A stretch of DNA of 64,000 nt from an uncultured Bacilli bacterium (GCA_910584165.1 CAJTZU010000007.1:1-64000); one strand, 5' to 3'; positions 39,969-49,390 are shown, counted from the first letter of the stretch. Made by a program: numbers and translations. Notes: generated from the sequence alone by a model not told the origin.

Positions 39969-40009
39969 GAAAATAGAATACAGGCGTGTTTTAGGTTGAG
40001 GTGAATTTT

Positions 40010-40921
40010 ATGAGAATATTACAGTGTTTTAACTGGAGATTACAAGATATTATTCCAGAATTAGAAAAAATAAAGGAGCAAGGCTTTGATGCTATTCAGA
40101 TTAACCCTATTCAAAGATTAAAATTAGATGGTTTAAGGGAATGGTGGATGTCTTATCAACCAGTAGGATTTGAAATTGGAAATTATTTTGGTACGAGGGA
40201 AGACTTATTAGTCCTTTGCAATGCTTGTAAGCAAGTAGGGCTTTTCGTTTTTGCAGATGCCGTTATTAATCATGTAGGTTCTAAAGAAGAAGGATCGTTA
40301 GAGCCACATCCTAGAGTAGAAGAGAGCTTAAGAAATAATCAAACTTGTTGGAGAGTAAAACAGAATGTTACTGATTGGAAAAATAGGAGTGAAGTAATTC
40401 ATTATTGCATGGGACTTCCAGGTTTAAATTTATATTGTAAAGAAGTGGAAGACAGAATTGTAAATTTTTTGAAAGATTTAATTGCTTGTGGAGTTACAGG
40501 TTTTCGTTTTGATGCTGCAAAGTCAGTAGGACTTCCTAGTGAAGGATATTGTTTTTGGCCAGATTTAGTTGATAGATTAAAATGTTTTGATTTGTTTTTG
40601 TATGGGGAAGTAATTTTTGAGGAAGATAGGAGAATATTAGATGAATATTCAGAATATATGAATATTCTTGGCAACTATGATTGTAGTGATACTTCTAAAA
40701 TGGTAAAGTATGCTGAAAGTCATGATACTTATTTAAGTACCGATAATTTAGGTTATACTAGAGGTCTTTCTAGTGAAACTATTTTATACGATTATTGTTC
40801 CTTAGTAGGCAATTATGAGAATACTCTTTTTTATACTAGACCATGGGATAGAACATGGGAAAGGGAAGAAATCAGAATTGCTCATCAAAGAAAAAAGGTG
40901 AAGGAATATGTTAGAAAATAG
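40010..40921 (+). CDS. Small GH13 (alpha-amylase family) glycoside hydrolase
   Basis: A 303-aa cytosolic protein with the TIM-barrel signatures of GH13. Region I is DAVINH and region II GFRFDAAKS with nucleophile D168. Region III is YGEVI with acid/base E200, and region IV ESHDTY with D239 (SHD instead of the common NHD). The catalytic triad is complete, but the protein is much shorter than usual amylases; domain C appears to be absent and the barrel is cut short. Substrate unknown; intracellular glucan or glycosyl transfer is likely. ATG 40010 follows GAGGTGA. Confidence 0.8.
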   Translation: MRILQCFNWRLQDIIPELEKIKEQGFDAIQINPIQRLKLDGLREWWMSYQPVGFEIGNYFGTREDLLVLCNACKQVGLFVFADAVINHVGSKEEGSLEPHPRVEESLRNNQTCWRVKQNVTDWKNRSEVIHYCMGLPGLNLYCKEVEDRIVNFLKDLIACGVTGFRFDAAKSVGLPSEGYCFWPDLVDRLKCFDLFLYGEVIFEEDRRILDEYSEYMNILGNYDCSDTSKMVKYAESHDTYLSTDNLGYTRGLSSETILYDYCSLVGNYENTLFYTRPWDRTWEREEIRIAHQRKKVKEYVRK

Positions 40922-40931
40922 AAGAAATATG

Positions 40932-40970
40932 AAAAAAAGAGATTGGTTATTATGCTATTTCTCTTTTTTT
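40932..40970 (+). terminator. Terminator of the GH13 gene
   Basis: AAAAAAAGAGA (40932-40942) can pair with TCTCTTTTTTT (40960-40970), with a 17-nt loop. Plausible but with a long loop. Confidence 0.5.
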
Positions 40971-40975
40971 ATTAG

Positions 40976-41004
40976 TTGCTTAAATATTATAAAAAGGTTA
41001 TAAT
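40976..41004 (+). promoter_or_regulatory. Promoter of the ABC exporter operon
   Basis: TTGCTT (40976-40981), 17-bp spacer, TATAAT (40999-41004), then TTAGGTGG as Shine-Dalgarno before ATG 41023. Confidence 0.65.
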
Positions 41005-41022
41005 AACTAGTTAGGTGGTTTT

Positions 41023-41724
41023 ATGGCTTATATAGAGTTTAAAGATGTTATGAAAACCTATACAATGGGTGAAGTAAAAATACAAGCTTTAAATAAAACA
41101 AATTTTGAAATTCATAAAGGGGAGTTAGTTTGTATTTTAGGCCCATCTGGAGCAGGAAAGACAACATGCCTTAATATTTTAGGAGGCATGGATACTGTAA
41201 CTAGTGGTAGTGTTTTCATTGATGGAGTAGATATTACTACTTTAAAGGAAAAGGAACTTATTAAATATCGTAGGAATGATATTGGTTTTGTTTTTCAGTT
41301 TTATAACTTAGTTCAAAACTTAACAACTTTAGAAAATGTAGAACTTGCTGTTCAACTATGTAAGGACTATTTAGATCCTAATACCATTTTAGATAAAGTT
41401 GGTTTAGAAGAAAGAAAAAATAATTTTCCTTCTCAATTATCGGGTGGAGAACAACAGAGAGTTGCCATTGCCCGTGCTTTAGCTAAAAATCCTAAAATAG
41501 TACTTGCAGATGAACCAACAGGAGCTCTTGATTATAAGACAGGAAAACAGATACTAAAACTTTTACAAGAGACTTCCAAAGAATATCATATGACTGTTAT
41601 TATTATTACTCATAATAGTGCGATTGCTCCTATGGCAGATAAAGTAATTAAATTTAAAAACGGTAGTGTAGAAGATATTATTATTAATAAGTCTCCTAAA
41701 AGCATTGATGAGATAGAGTGGTAG
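41023..41724 (+). CDS. ABC transporter ATP-binding protein (MacB/LolD type)
   Basis: A 233-aa nucleotide-binding subunit. Walker A is GPSGAGKTT (about residues 39-47), the signature [15 protein letters not shown] (about 138-152) and Walker [12 protein letters not shown] (about 159-169); the switch His is in IIITHN. The sequence type is that of partners of FtsX-like permeases, which export peptides or lipids or transmit force to the outside. It ends 1 bp before the permease gene. Confidence 0.93.
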   Translation: MAYIEFKDVMKTYTMGEVKIQALNKTNFEIHKGELVCILGPSGAGKTTCLNILGGMDTVTSGSVFIDGVDITTLKEKELIKYRRNDIGFVFQFYNLVQNLTTLENVELAVQLCKDYLDPNTILDKVGLEERKNNFPSQLSGGEQQRVAIARALAKNPKIVLADEPTGALDYKTGKQILKLLQETSKEYHMTVIIITHNSAIAPMADKVIKFKNGSVEDIIINKSPKSIDEIEW

Positions 41725-41725
41725 T

Positions 41726-44700
41726 ATGAGAAATAGATTATTTACCAATACTTTTCGTACTATTAAAAAATCATTTACTAGATTTTTGTCACTTTTTATT
41801 ATGAGTATGCTAGGAGTATTTGTTTTTTCGGGGTTACTTGCTACTAGTCCTGATATGATAAAAACGCTAGATAATTATTTTGATAAGAACGATGTCTATG
41901 ATATCAAAATTATTTCTACTTTTGGGTTAACGGATAAAGATATTGCTTATTTAAAAGACATTCCTTCTATTCTGGATGTAGAAGGGTGTTATAGTAAAGA
42001 TGTTTTTATAAAAGAGAAAGAATTTGTTATTAATGTATCTTCTCTTCCTAAAAGTTTAAATAAGATAGGACTAATAGAGGGAAGATATCCTTCTAATGAT
42101 AATGAAATAGTTGTAGAACCAAATCTTTTAATAAAAAATAATCTATCTATAGGAGATAGTATCTATTTAGACGATGAAGTCTTTTTAAAGAAAGAAATGA
42201 TAATTGTAGGTACTATTACTAGTCCACTTTACTTTAATAGTGTAGATTTAAACCAAAATAGAGGGTTAACAACTTTGGGTAGTGGAACCATTAGTTATTA
42301 TACTTATGTATTAGACTCTTCTTTTTCACAGGATTATTATTCTTCTATTTATGTAACAGTAGAAAATGCGAAAGAGGAAATTACGTCTACTAAAAGATAT
42401 GAGAAGTTAGTAGATAGGGTATATGAAAAATTGGATAGTATTAAAGAGGAAAGAGAAGAAGCAAGATATCAAGAAATTTATAAGAAAGCTTATGATAAAG
42501 TAGTAAAAGAAGAAAAGAAGGCTCAAGAAGAACTATCGAAGGCAAAAAATAAACTAGCTTCTTCTAAAAAAGAACTAGATAAAGCGAAGAAAACGTTAGA
42601 TAGTTCTAAAAAGAAGTTGAATACTGCTAAAAAGAAGCTAGATAACGCTAAAAAAGAAATAGATAAAGGAACTAAACAGTATCAGCAAATATTAAAAGAA
42701 ACCAAGATAGAAGAAAAAAAGATTCCTTCGATGATTCAAGAACTTACTTTAACGATTCAAGAATTAGAGCGTGAGTTAGAAGAAATTCGTAATCAAGAAT
42801 CTGTAGAGGAAAATCCACTAGAATTAGAACTAGAAAGAAAAATTATAGAATTAAAAGGTAATCTAACTCTTCTAAAAGAATTAGAAAATACAAAAGTAAA
42901 ATTAAATAATGCTTCTAAAGAATATCAAAAAAATAATTCTATTTATAAAACACAAGTAAAAAAATATCAAAATGGTCTTAAAGAATATCAAACAAACAAG
43001 AAAAAGTATGATGAAGGATTAGAAGAATATTTAAAAAACAAAAAAGAAGTAGAAGAAGAAATAAAAGAGGCTTATGAGAAATTAAAAGAGATTAAGCATC
43101 CTACTTGGTATATTTATGATAGAAATGATTTTAATACGTATTCTGAATATGTAGAAGATAGTAATAGTATTCGTAACTTATCTACGTTATTTCCTTTTAT
43201 CTTCTTTGCAGTTGCTATTTTAGTCAGTTTAATTTCTATGAATAGAATGGTCGAAGACGATAGATTAGAAATAGGAACTTTAAAATCTTTAGGATTTTCT
43301 AATAGAAATATTCTATTAAAGTATTTTGTTTTTGCTTTTTTAGCGACTTTCTTTGGAGGAATACTGGGCAGTGTTTTAGGTCTTATTATTATTCCAACAA
43401 TGATTTTTAATATTTATGGTATTTTATTTGATTTACCGAATCTATATTTAGGTCTTAATCTTACAACAACTGTATTAGGATTTATCTTATCTGCTTTTTG
43501 CATTTGTGGTACTACTATTTTTACAGTTAGAAAAGTACTAAAAGAAAACCCATCTGAGTTAATGAGAGCAAAAGCCCCTAAAAAGGGAAAAAGAGTAATA
43601 TTAGAAAATATTAAAATCATCTGGAATCATTTATCATTTTCAAATAAGGTAACAGTAAGAAATTTATTCCGTTATAAAAAAAGAGTACTAGTAACTATTT
43701 TTGGAATAGCAGGATGTACTGCCCTTATGTTATGTGGTTTTGGTATTAAAGATTCGATTGTAGATATTGCATCTATGCAGTATGAGCATACCTACAAGTT
43801 TGACGCGATGATTTATGTAAATGATTTTTCAAATAGTGAAGTATTAAAACAAGAACAAATAGAAAACTACTATGAAACAGAAGTTATTAGTGCGGAAATC
43901 AAAGATACGGATATGAATATCTTTGTTACGGAAGATAATGATACATTAAAACACATTACTAGATTACTAGATAAAGATTCTAATGAACTTTCCTTAGAAA
44001 CAGGAAAAGTTATTATGACTGATAAATTAGCAGACCTATTAAAAGTAAAGGTAGGGGATGAAATTACTATCATTGATGTAGAACATCATACCTTCACTTA
44101 CCAAGTATCTGCTATTACGAAAAATTATTTAGGTCACTATGTTTATATGGATAAGGAAACTTATGAACAAAGTGGACCAGAGTATAAGACGAATGTTATT
44201 TATGCTAATACGAAAGATTTGAATCCAGAAGAAAAAGATAACTTGTCAACTACTCTTTTAAAGGATGATTCTATTCTTCAAGTAGTTTATGTAGAGACAT
44301 TAATTGATAATGTTACTGATATGTTACGTTCTCTTGATAAGGTAGTAGCTATTCTAATTGTACTAGCTGCTATATTATCATTTGTTGTTCTTTACAATTT
44401 ATCTAATATTAATATTCATGAGAGAAAAAGAGAAATTGCAACTTTAAAAGTATTAGGATTCTATCATCATGAAGTAGATAGTTATATTACAAGAGAAAAT
44501 ATTATTTTAACCATTTTTGGAATTACTATTGGATTAGTATTAGGAACATTCTTAACAAATACTGTCATTACAACAGTAGAAATTGAACGAGCAAGATTTA
44601 TTCATCACATTAGTTTTACCAGTTATTTTTATTCATCACTTCTATCTATTCTATTTACGATACTAGTAAATTTTATTACACATTTCAGTTTAAAGAAAAT

Positions 44701-44734
44701 AGATATGATAGAATCTTTAAAGAGTGTTGAATAA
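41726..44734 (+). CDS. FtsX-like ABC permease with large extracellular coiled coil
   Basis: A 1002-aa membrane protein. After a first membrane helix (about residues 17-38) comes an extracellular MacB_PCD-like domain, then a long Lys/Glu-rich coiled coil (about residues 240-455). The first FtsX domain has three helices (about 480-610), then a second extracellular part, and the second FtsX domain lies at the end (about 870-990). This architecture is widespread in gut Firmicutes. The transported compound cannot be deduced; the coiled coil may bridge toward the wall. It forms a two-gene unit with the ATPase. Confidence 0.88.
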   Translation: MRNRLFTNTFRTIKKSFTRFLSLFIMSMLGVFVFSGLLATSPDMIKTLDNYFDKNDVYDIKIISTFGLTDKDIAYLKDIPSILDVEGCYSKDVFIKEKEFVINVSSLPKSLNKIGLIEGRYPSNDNEIVVEPNLLIKNNLSIGDSIYLDDEVFLKKEMIIVGTITSPLYFNSVDLNQNRGLTTLGSGTISYYTYVLDSSFSQDYYSSIYVTVENAKEEITSTKRYEKLVDRVYEKLDSIKEEREEARYQEIYKKAYDKVVKEEKKAQEELSKAKNKLASSKKELDKAKKTLDSSKKKLNTAKKKLDNAKKEIDKGTKQYQQILKETKIEEKKIPSMIQELTLTIQELERELEEIRNQESVEENPLELELERKIIELKGNLTLLKELENTKVKLNNASKEYQKNNSIYKTQVKKYQNGLKEYQTNKKKYDEGLEEYLKNKKEVEEEIKEAYEKLKEIKHPTWYIYDRNDFNTYSEYVEDSNSIRNLSTLFPFIFFAVAILVSLISMNRMVEDDRLEIGTLKSLGFSNRNILLKYFVFAFLATFFGGILGSVLGLIIIPTMIFNIYGILFDLPNLYLGLNLTTTVLGFILSAFCICGTTIFTVRKVLKENPSELMRAKAPKKGKRVILENIKIIWNHLSFSNKVTVRNLFRYKKRVLVTIFGIAGCTALMLCGFGIKDSIVDIASMQYEHTYKFDAMIYVNDFSNSEVLKQEQIENYYETEVISAEIKDTDMNIFVTEDNDTLKHITRLLDKDSNELSLETGKVIMTDKLADLLKVKVGDEITIIDVEHHTFTYQVSAITKNYLGHYVYMDKETYEQSGPEYKTNVIYANTKDLNPEEKDNLSTTLLKDDSILQVVYVETLIDNVTDMLRSLDKVVAILIVLAAILSFVVLYNLSNINIHERKREIATLKVLGFYHHEVDSYITRENIILTIFGITIGLVLGTFLTNTVITTVEIERARFIHHISFTSYFYSSLLSILFTILVNFITHFSLKKIDMIESLKSVE

Positions 44735-44735
44735 T

Positions 44736-44764
44736 TTGATAAATTAGGGGATATGTGTTAGAAT
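44736..44764 (+). promoter_or_regulatory. Promoter of the divergent acyltransferase gene
   Basis: TTGATA (44736-44741), 17-bp spacer, TAGAAT (44759-44764) with extended TG. Confidence 0.6.
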
Positions 44765-44787
44765 ACGTGCAAAAAGAGGGGGATAGT

Positions 44788-45915
44788 ATGCAGAATTTTA
44801 AAAAGAAAAATTTTATTCAAAAATTGTTGATGGAACAAGAAGAATTAAATGCATATTATAGAGAACTCAGAAAATATCAGTATTTAAGGGATGAACCAAT
44901 TAAAGGTGCAGAATGGCGTAAAGCTATGAACGCAGTTACATTAGGACTTCTTAAAATTGATAGATTGTTAGTAAAAAGAAAACTGGAGATTTTTGATGAT
45001 CAAAGAGTAATTACAGATAAACCACGTGTTTATGCTTGCTCTCATGTTGGAAGATATGATATTGAGTCTGCTATGGAAGCTATTGGAGAACAAGTTTACT
45101 TTGTTATGGGAGACCCTGGAGAAACATATCGCAATTTTGAAGGTTTATTTTTAGATATGAGAGGTAGGATTTGTTTAGACACTGGATATCAAGTTAGCAA
45201 TCAATTAAGAAATATTCCCAAATGGGATTATAGAGATTTAAGAGTAATTAATTTAATTAACAATTATAAAACATGCGATTATGCAGATCCAGAACTTTTA
45301 GCTTTTTTAGAAAATTACCATTCAGGAGACTATGTTGATCCTATTATAATTGATGCTATTTCTAGAGCATATAATTTTGAATTAATTGATATAGATAATT
45401 TAAAATTACTATTAGATTATAAAATGGATAGACATATTTCAGGAGAGATGTGTTTAAAACATTTGAAAGAAGGATTAAATATCTTGATATATCCAGAAGG
45501 CGCTTGGAATTTATCTCCTAATATTTTGATTACTAAGCTCTTTACTGGTACTGCTAAAATGTCTATGGAAGGGAATGCGGATATTATTCCTATAGGAATT
45601 GTTAAAGATGGTAAACGGTATATTGTTAATATTGGTAAAAATATAGATGCTTCCATGTATAAAGATATTCATGTTTTAACATCTGATTTACGAGATGCTA
45701 TGTGTACTTTAAAATGGCAAATTATGGAAAAAGAATCTAGCTTAGTAAGAAGTTCACTACTTCCAACAGCAGAAGAAGATTATATTGCAGAAATTATGTC
45801 AGAGACAACCAATGGATATGATATAGATGTAATTAATCAAAGTAGATATATTGATTCTATGCCATCTGCTGATGAAGTATTTGGCCCTATTAAAAAATTA
45901 TCAAAAGTAGCATAA
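44788..45915 (+). CDS. Divergent PlsC-like acyltransferase with a large insertion
   Basis: A 375-aa protein with the acyltransferase motifs H-x4-D (CSHVGRYD, about residue 83) and YPEGAWN (about residue 234), so the active site is probably intact. About 150 residues separate the two motifs, roughly double the usual PlsC distance. The inserted part (for example DPIIIDAISRAYNFELID) is not one I know. The long N-terminus has KGAEWRKAMNAVTLG and no membrane segment. The acyl acceptor may be different from lysophosphatidic acid, perhaps a glycolipid or sugar. ATG 44788 follows GAGGGGGAT. It follows the ABC operon and has its own terminator. Confidence 0.65.
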   Translation: MQNFKKKNFIQKLLMEQEELNAYYRELRKYQYLRDEPIKGAEWRKAMNAVTLGLLKIDRLLVKRKLEIFDDQRVITDKPRVYACSHVGRYDIESAMEAIGEQVYFVMGDPGETYRNFEGLFLDMRGRICLDTGYQVSNQLRNIPKWDYRDLRVINLINNYKTCDYADPELLAFLENYHSGDYVDPIIIDAISRAYNFELIDIDNLKLLLDYKMDRHISGEMCLKHLKEGLNILIYPEGAWNLSPNILITKLFTGTAKMSMEGNADIIPIGIVKDGKRYIVNIGKNIDASMYKDIHVLTSDLRDAMCTLKWQIMEKESSLVRSSLLPTAEEDYIAEIMSETTNGYDIDVINQSRYIDSMPSADEVFGPIKKLSKVA

Positions 45916-45939
45916 AAAAAGTTTATTTAAACTTTTTTT
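45914..45939 (+). terminator. Terminator of the divergent acyltransferase gene
   Basis: A-run plus GTTT, AT-rich loop, AAAC plus a run of seven Ts (45914-45939). Confidence 0.65.
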
Positions 45940-45945
45940 ATTTTG

Positions 45946-45954
45946 TGTTATAAT
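45946..45954 (+). promoter_or_regulatory. Extended -10 promoter of the hybrid histidine kinase gene
   Basis: TG-T-TATAAT (45946-45954), 22 bp before ATG 45977, behind AGAGGTG. Confidence 0.6.
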
Positions 45955-45976
45955 GAGAAAAATAGAGGTGCGTTTT

Positions 45977-47872
45977 ATGGATGGAGTATGGTTGCCAGCT
46001 GGTTCTTTTTTAATTAGTGTTTTATTATTAATCGTATATTATACTAAGAGTAATACAAAAAGTTTAGAAACTTATATTTATGCTAGAGTAATTATATTGA
46101 ACTTTGTTTTTTCTTTGCTTGGTATGGGAGTATATATATATGCTATGAATATTGGCTATATTCCCGTTATTTCTGTTATTCAAAAAATTTACTTAGGTAT
46201 ATTGTCTGCCATTGGTTTTTATATGTTTTTATATTGTGTAGCTATTAATCAATTGAAAGATAAAACTTATATAAAAATAAAAAATGGAGCGGGTATATTT
46301 GCAATCTTTGTTGTATTAGGAGTGCTTTCTCTTCCAATAGAGACTGTTTTATATGATTCTGTATTAGATGTTGGTGGTATCTCTTATTATTGTGCTATGC
46401 TAGGCATTATTATTTTCTTTGTTTTAATTATAGTTATGACAATAGTTTATTTCTTTAAAAGCCGAGCAAAATTTAAAAAATGTATTCCGTTTTTAGTTTT
46501 ATTTGTATTATGTATAGGAGGATTCCTTCTTAGAAAATACTATCCAGAAGTAATCACAGAAACATTCTTTTTTTCCTTTTTCTTTTTGATTATGTATTTC
46601 ACTATCGAAAATCCAGATGTGAAAATGATAGAACAATTGAATACTGCTAAAGATGCTGCGGAAAAGGCTAATAGGGCTAAAAGTGATTTCTTATCTAGTA
46701 TGTCTCATGAAATACGTACGCCTTTAAATGCTATTGTTGGGTTTAGTGAATGTATTTTAAATGAGAATGATTTAGAGAGTGCTAAAGGGGATGCAAAGGA
46801 TATTATTATGGCATCTCAAAATTTATTAGAGATAGTAAATGGTATTTTAGACATTTCTAAGATTGAAGCTGATAAGATGGAAATTGTAGAATCTGAATAT
46901 AGTTTAAAAGAGAATTTGGATTCTTTAGTAAAATTAACGATTCCGCGTATTGGGGAAAAGCCAATAGAATTTAAAACGAAATTTGCGCCTGATATTCCAT
47001 CTGTTTTATATGGAGATTCTGCTAAAGTAAAGCAAATTATTTCTAATATATTAACGAATGCTGTAAAGTATACAGATAGAGGGATTATTACTTTTGAAGT
47101 AAATTGCATTAATAAAGAGAATAGTTGTTCTTTAGTAATCTCTGTAGAAGATACGGGAAGAGGTATTAAAGCTGATAAAATAGATACTATTTTTAATAAA
47201 TTTGAAAGATTAGAAGAAGATAGAAATACAACATTGGAAGGAACTGGATTAGGTCTTGCTATTACAAAACGGTTAGTAGAGATGATGGGTGGTAAGATTG
47301 TTGTTCAAAGTAAGTATGGGGCAGGTTCTAAGTTTACTGTTTATTTGAAGCAAGAAATTAGAAATACGTTATTAAAACAAGAAAAAAGTTATACTGTAAC
47401 AGTTGCGAATGCCGATTTTTCAAATAAAAGAGTTTTAGTAGTAGATGATAATAAAATTAATTTGAAGGTAGCATCCCGTATGCTAGAGCCTTTTAAAATT
47501 CAAGTGGAAGAATGCATGAGTGGAGAAGAGTGTTTAGCAAAAATAAGAGAAGGAATAACATTTGATTTAATTTTGATGGATGATATGATGCCTAGGATGA
47601 CTGGTACAGAAACATTTCATGAATTAGAAAAGATAGAATGGTTTAAAACTCCTGTTGTAGTATTAACAGCAAATGCTATTGAGGGAATGAAGGAAAAATA
47701 TTTAAAAGAAGGCTTTAAAGATTATTTGGCGAAACCTATTGATAAATTAGAGTTAGAACGTGTTTTAGGGCAGTATTTAATTTCTAATAGAGAATCAAAA
47801 GAGGAGGAACTTTTTGAACCATTACCAGAAGAGCTTTTTGATATTAATGTTCCTTTGAATGAAGATGAATAG
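45977..47872 (+). CDS. Hybrid sensor histidine kinase with seven-helix-type membrane sensor
   Basis: A 631-aa protein. The N-terminal 210 residues contain about seven membrane helices. A short coiled coil (LNTAKDAAEKANRAKSDF) leads to the dimerization domain with the phospho-acceptor H244 in SMSHEIRTPLNAI. The ATPase domain follows with its N-box (ISNILTNAVKYT), DTGRGI and GTGLGLAI. A C-terminal receiver domain (about residues 482-605) has VDDNKINL, the phospho-acceptor D535 in LILMDD, and the later Lys in LAKPIDK. No separate response regulator gene is adjacent, so its output partner is unknown. ATG 45977 is chosen; an earlier ATG overlaps the -10 box. Confidence 0.9.
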   Translation: MDGVWLPAGSFLISVLLLIVYYTKSNTKSLETYIYARVIILNFVFSLLGMGVYIYAMNIGYIPVISVIQKIYLGILSAIGFYMFLYCVAINQLKDKTYIKIKNGAGIFAIFVVLGVLSLPIETVLYDSVLDVGGISYYCAMLGIIIFFVLIIVMTIVYFFKSRAKFKKCIPFLVLFVLCIGGFLLRKYYPEVITETFFFSFFFLIMYFTIENPDVKMIEQLNTAKDAAEKANRAKSDFLSSMSHEIRTPLNAIVGFSECILNENDLESAKGDAKDIIMASQNLLEIVNGILDISKIEADKMEIVESEYSLKENLDSLVKLTIPRIGEKPIEFKTKFAPDIPSVLYGDSAKVKQIISNILTNAVKYTDRGIITFEVNCINKENSCSLVISVEDTGRGIKADKIDTIFNKFERLEEDRNTTLEGTGLGLAITKRLVEMMGGKIVVQSKYGAGSKFTVYLKQEIRNTLLKQEKSYTVTVANADFSNKRVLVVDDNKINLKVASRMLEPFKIQVEECMSGEECLAKIREGITFDLILMDDMMPRMTGTETFHELEKIEWFKTPVVVLTANAIEGMKEKYLKEGFKDYLAKPIDKLELERVLGQYLISNRESKEEELFEPLPEELFDINVPLNEDE

Positions 47873-47879
47873 AGAATGT

Positions 47880-47921
47880 AAAGAAATATTTTTTAGATAG
47901 TAAAAAAATATTTCTTTTTTT
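47880..47921 (+). terminator. Terminator of the hybrid kinase gene
   Basis: AAAGAAATATTTTTT (47880-47894) and AAAAAATATTTCTTT (47903-47917) form a 15-bp stem with an 8-nt loop, followed by Ts. Confidence 0.8.
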
Positions 47922-47930
47922 GGGAAGAAC

Positions 47931-47939
47931 TGGTATACT
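47931..47939 (+). promoter_or_regulatory. Extended -10 promoter of the Gln/Pro-rich protein gene
   Basis: TG-G-TATACT (47931-47939), 25 bp before ATG 47965, behind TAGGAGG. Confidence 0.5.
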
Positions 47940-47964
47940 AAGTATGGAAAGTAGGAGGATAAAA

Positions 47965-49044
47965 ATGAATAATAATCCAATGGGTTATAATCAAGGTATG
48001 GATCCTAATGTTTTTGGTACCAATGTTTTAAGAAATGATGGCGCTCTTTCTGTAGATGCTAATCCTACTTTAAATTTACTAAATCAAAGCACCAATCAAT
48101 TTGGTGGGACTTCTACAGGTAACCCAACACTTGATTTATTAAGTCAGGGAAATGGTGGCATGCCACAAGTTAATAACCAATTTCATAGTAGTGGAAATCC
48201 AACACTTGATTTATTAAATGAGTCAAATAATGCTCCTGAGAATAATTATAATTTCGTATCGCCCGTTAATGAAGCACCAGTAGAGCAAGGAAATACAGGT
48301 GCATTTAGTTTTCTTTCAGAAAATGAAAATCAAGCAATGATTAGGGCACAAGTAAATGAAGCCCCAGTAGAAAATCCTACTATGTCACAGCCTGTTATGC
48401 CAATGGCAAGTCAGCCTCAGCCAATGCAACCTATGGCAAATCCTATGATGCAACAATCAGTATCTCAACCTATGAGCTATGCTCAACCAGTAATGGAAAC
48501 GTTTCCTCAACAGGTTAATAATATACAACCAGTAATGGAGCAAGGTGTTCCTCAAGGGCAACCAAATGCTTATGGTTTTGTTCCAATGATGAACCAGCAA
48601 GTTTCTCAGCCAACTGTGAATGCTCCTGTTTCACAACCAGTTATGCCAATGGAAAATCAAACAGTTCAATCTCAGCAACCAGTACAGCCACAACCTCAGG
48701 TTAATAATGTGATAGGAACGATAGATAATTTAAATTTTTCTTTCATTCCTTTAAGAGAGGAAGCACCAGTACAACCACAACCTGTGCAACAACCAGTAAT
48801 GAGTGGACCAACTGCTTCTCAAGTGTTTGGTCAATCCCAAGTAATGCAACCAGTGATGCAACAGCCAGTATCTCAAACTATGTCTCAGCCAATGGGACAA
48901 CCTATGGCGAATCCAATGATGCAACAACCAACTCCACAACCAATGATGGGTGGATTTCAACCAACAACTGGGGCAGTTCAGCAAAGTTTAGATACCTTAT
49001 TTCCAACTGGTATGCCAGATGGAAATGGTAATTTTCCACAATAA
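47965..49044 (+). CDS. Gln/Pro/Met-rich low-complexity repeat protein
   Basis: A 359-aa protein without signal peptide or membrane segment. The N-terminal part has three copies of NPTL(N/D)LL (residues 33-39, 53-59, 78-84). Then follows VNEAPVE twice, and a long stretch of Gln/Pro/Met repeats (SQPMxQPMANPMMQQ type). A short ordered-looking segment (NVIGTIDNLNFSFIPLREEAP, in two parts, about residues 246-268) interrupts it. The composition suggests a disordered scaffold or sticky protein. It lies just before the Tad pilus locus, separated by the convergent DUF192 gene, so a relation to the pilus is possible but not supported by sequence. No family recognised. Confidence 0.6.
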   Translation: MNNNPMGYNQGMDPNVFGTNVLRNDGALSVDANPTLNLLNQSTNQFGGTSTGNPTLDLLSQGNGGMPQVNNQFHSSGNPTLDLLNESNNAPENNYNFVSPVNEAPVEQGNTGAFSFLSENENQAMIRAQVNEAPVENPTMSQPVMPMASQPQPMQPMANPMMQQSVSQPMSYAQPVMETFPQQVNNIQPVMEQGVPQGQPNAYGFVPMMNQQVSQPTVNAPVSQPVMPMENQTVQSQQPVQPQPQVNNVIGTIDNLNFSFIPLREEAPVQPQPVQQPVMSGPTASQVFGQSQVMQPVMQQPVSQTMSQPMGQPMANPMMQQPTPQPMMGGFQPTTGAVQQSLDTLFPTGMPDGNGNFPQ

Positions 49045-49068
49045 AAAAGAGGTTTATTCCTCTTTTTT
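49043..49068. terminator. Bidirectional terminator between the Gln/Pro-rich gene and the DUF192 gene
   Basis: AAAAAAGAGG (49043-49052), TTTATT loop, CCTCTTTTTT (49059-49068). It overlaps both stop codons. Confidence 0.85.
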
Positions 49069-49386
49069 TAATGTAATCTTTTCACCTACTGAATAAATAT
49101 TTTCAAAGGCTGGAAATTCTAATATATTTTTTACGCCTTTTTTAGGCCAAATAATTTTATAAGGGGATACATTTTGATAATTTGCTATGACAGTATTATC
49201 TTTAGAAAGCATAACAATATCTATATTTTGTTTCATAAAAAAGGTATGGACAGAATTACATTTTGGAAATAATAAAACTTCTTTAATTTTCTTTTTTCCT
49301 ATATTTCCTATTAGTCTACTTTTAAAATGATTACATGTGATTACTTTTAAATCTTTAGATTTTCCTTTTATCTTCATAAACATCAT
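49054..49386 (-). CDS. DUF192-family protein
   Basis: A 110-aa protein matching DUF192: FKSRLIGNIGKKKI, then LLFPKCNSVHTFFMKQNIDIVML (in two parts) with the HTFFM block, NVSPYKIIWPKKG and LEFPAF. The family is small, beta-rich and of unknown function; many members are exported, but this one has no signal peptide. It is divergent from the pilin gene. The -10 box (49391-49396) ends only 4 bp before the first ATG and no Shine-Dalgarno is visible. The mRNA may therefore be leaderless, or start at the third Met (49377). Confidence 0.8.
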   Translation of the reverse strand: MMFMKIKGKSKDLKVITCNHFKSRLIGNIGKKKIKEVLLFPKCNSVHTFFMKQNIDIVMLSKDNTVIANYQNVSPYKIIWPKKGVKNILEFPAFENIYSVGEKITLKKEE

Positions 49387-49390
49387 AATT

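Noticed and set aside
43414..44073. Minus-strand reading frames inside the permease gene
   Set aside because: They lie antisense to a clearly coding region with conserved FtsX domains and lack start signals.
41726..44734. Coiled-coil FtsX permease as a novel system
   Set aside because: This ABC-permease architecture is common in Firmicutes; nothing in the sequence sets it apart.
48751..48984. Trp/His/Leu-rich reading frame on the minus strand
   Set aside because: It is the antisense shadow of the Gln/Pro/Met repeats of the plus-strand gene and has no ribosome-binding site.
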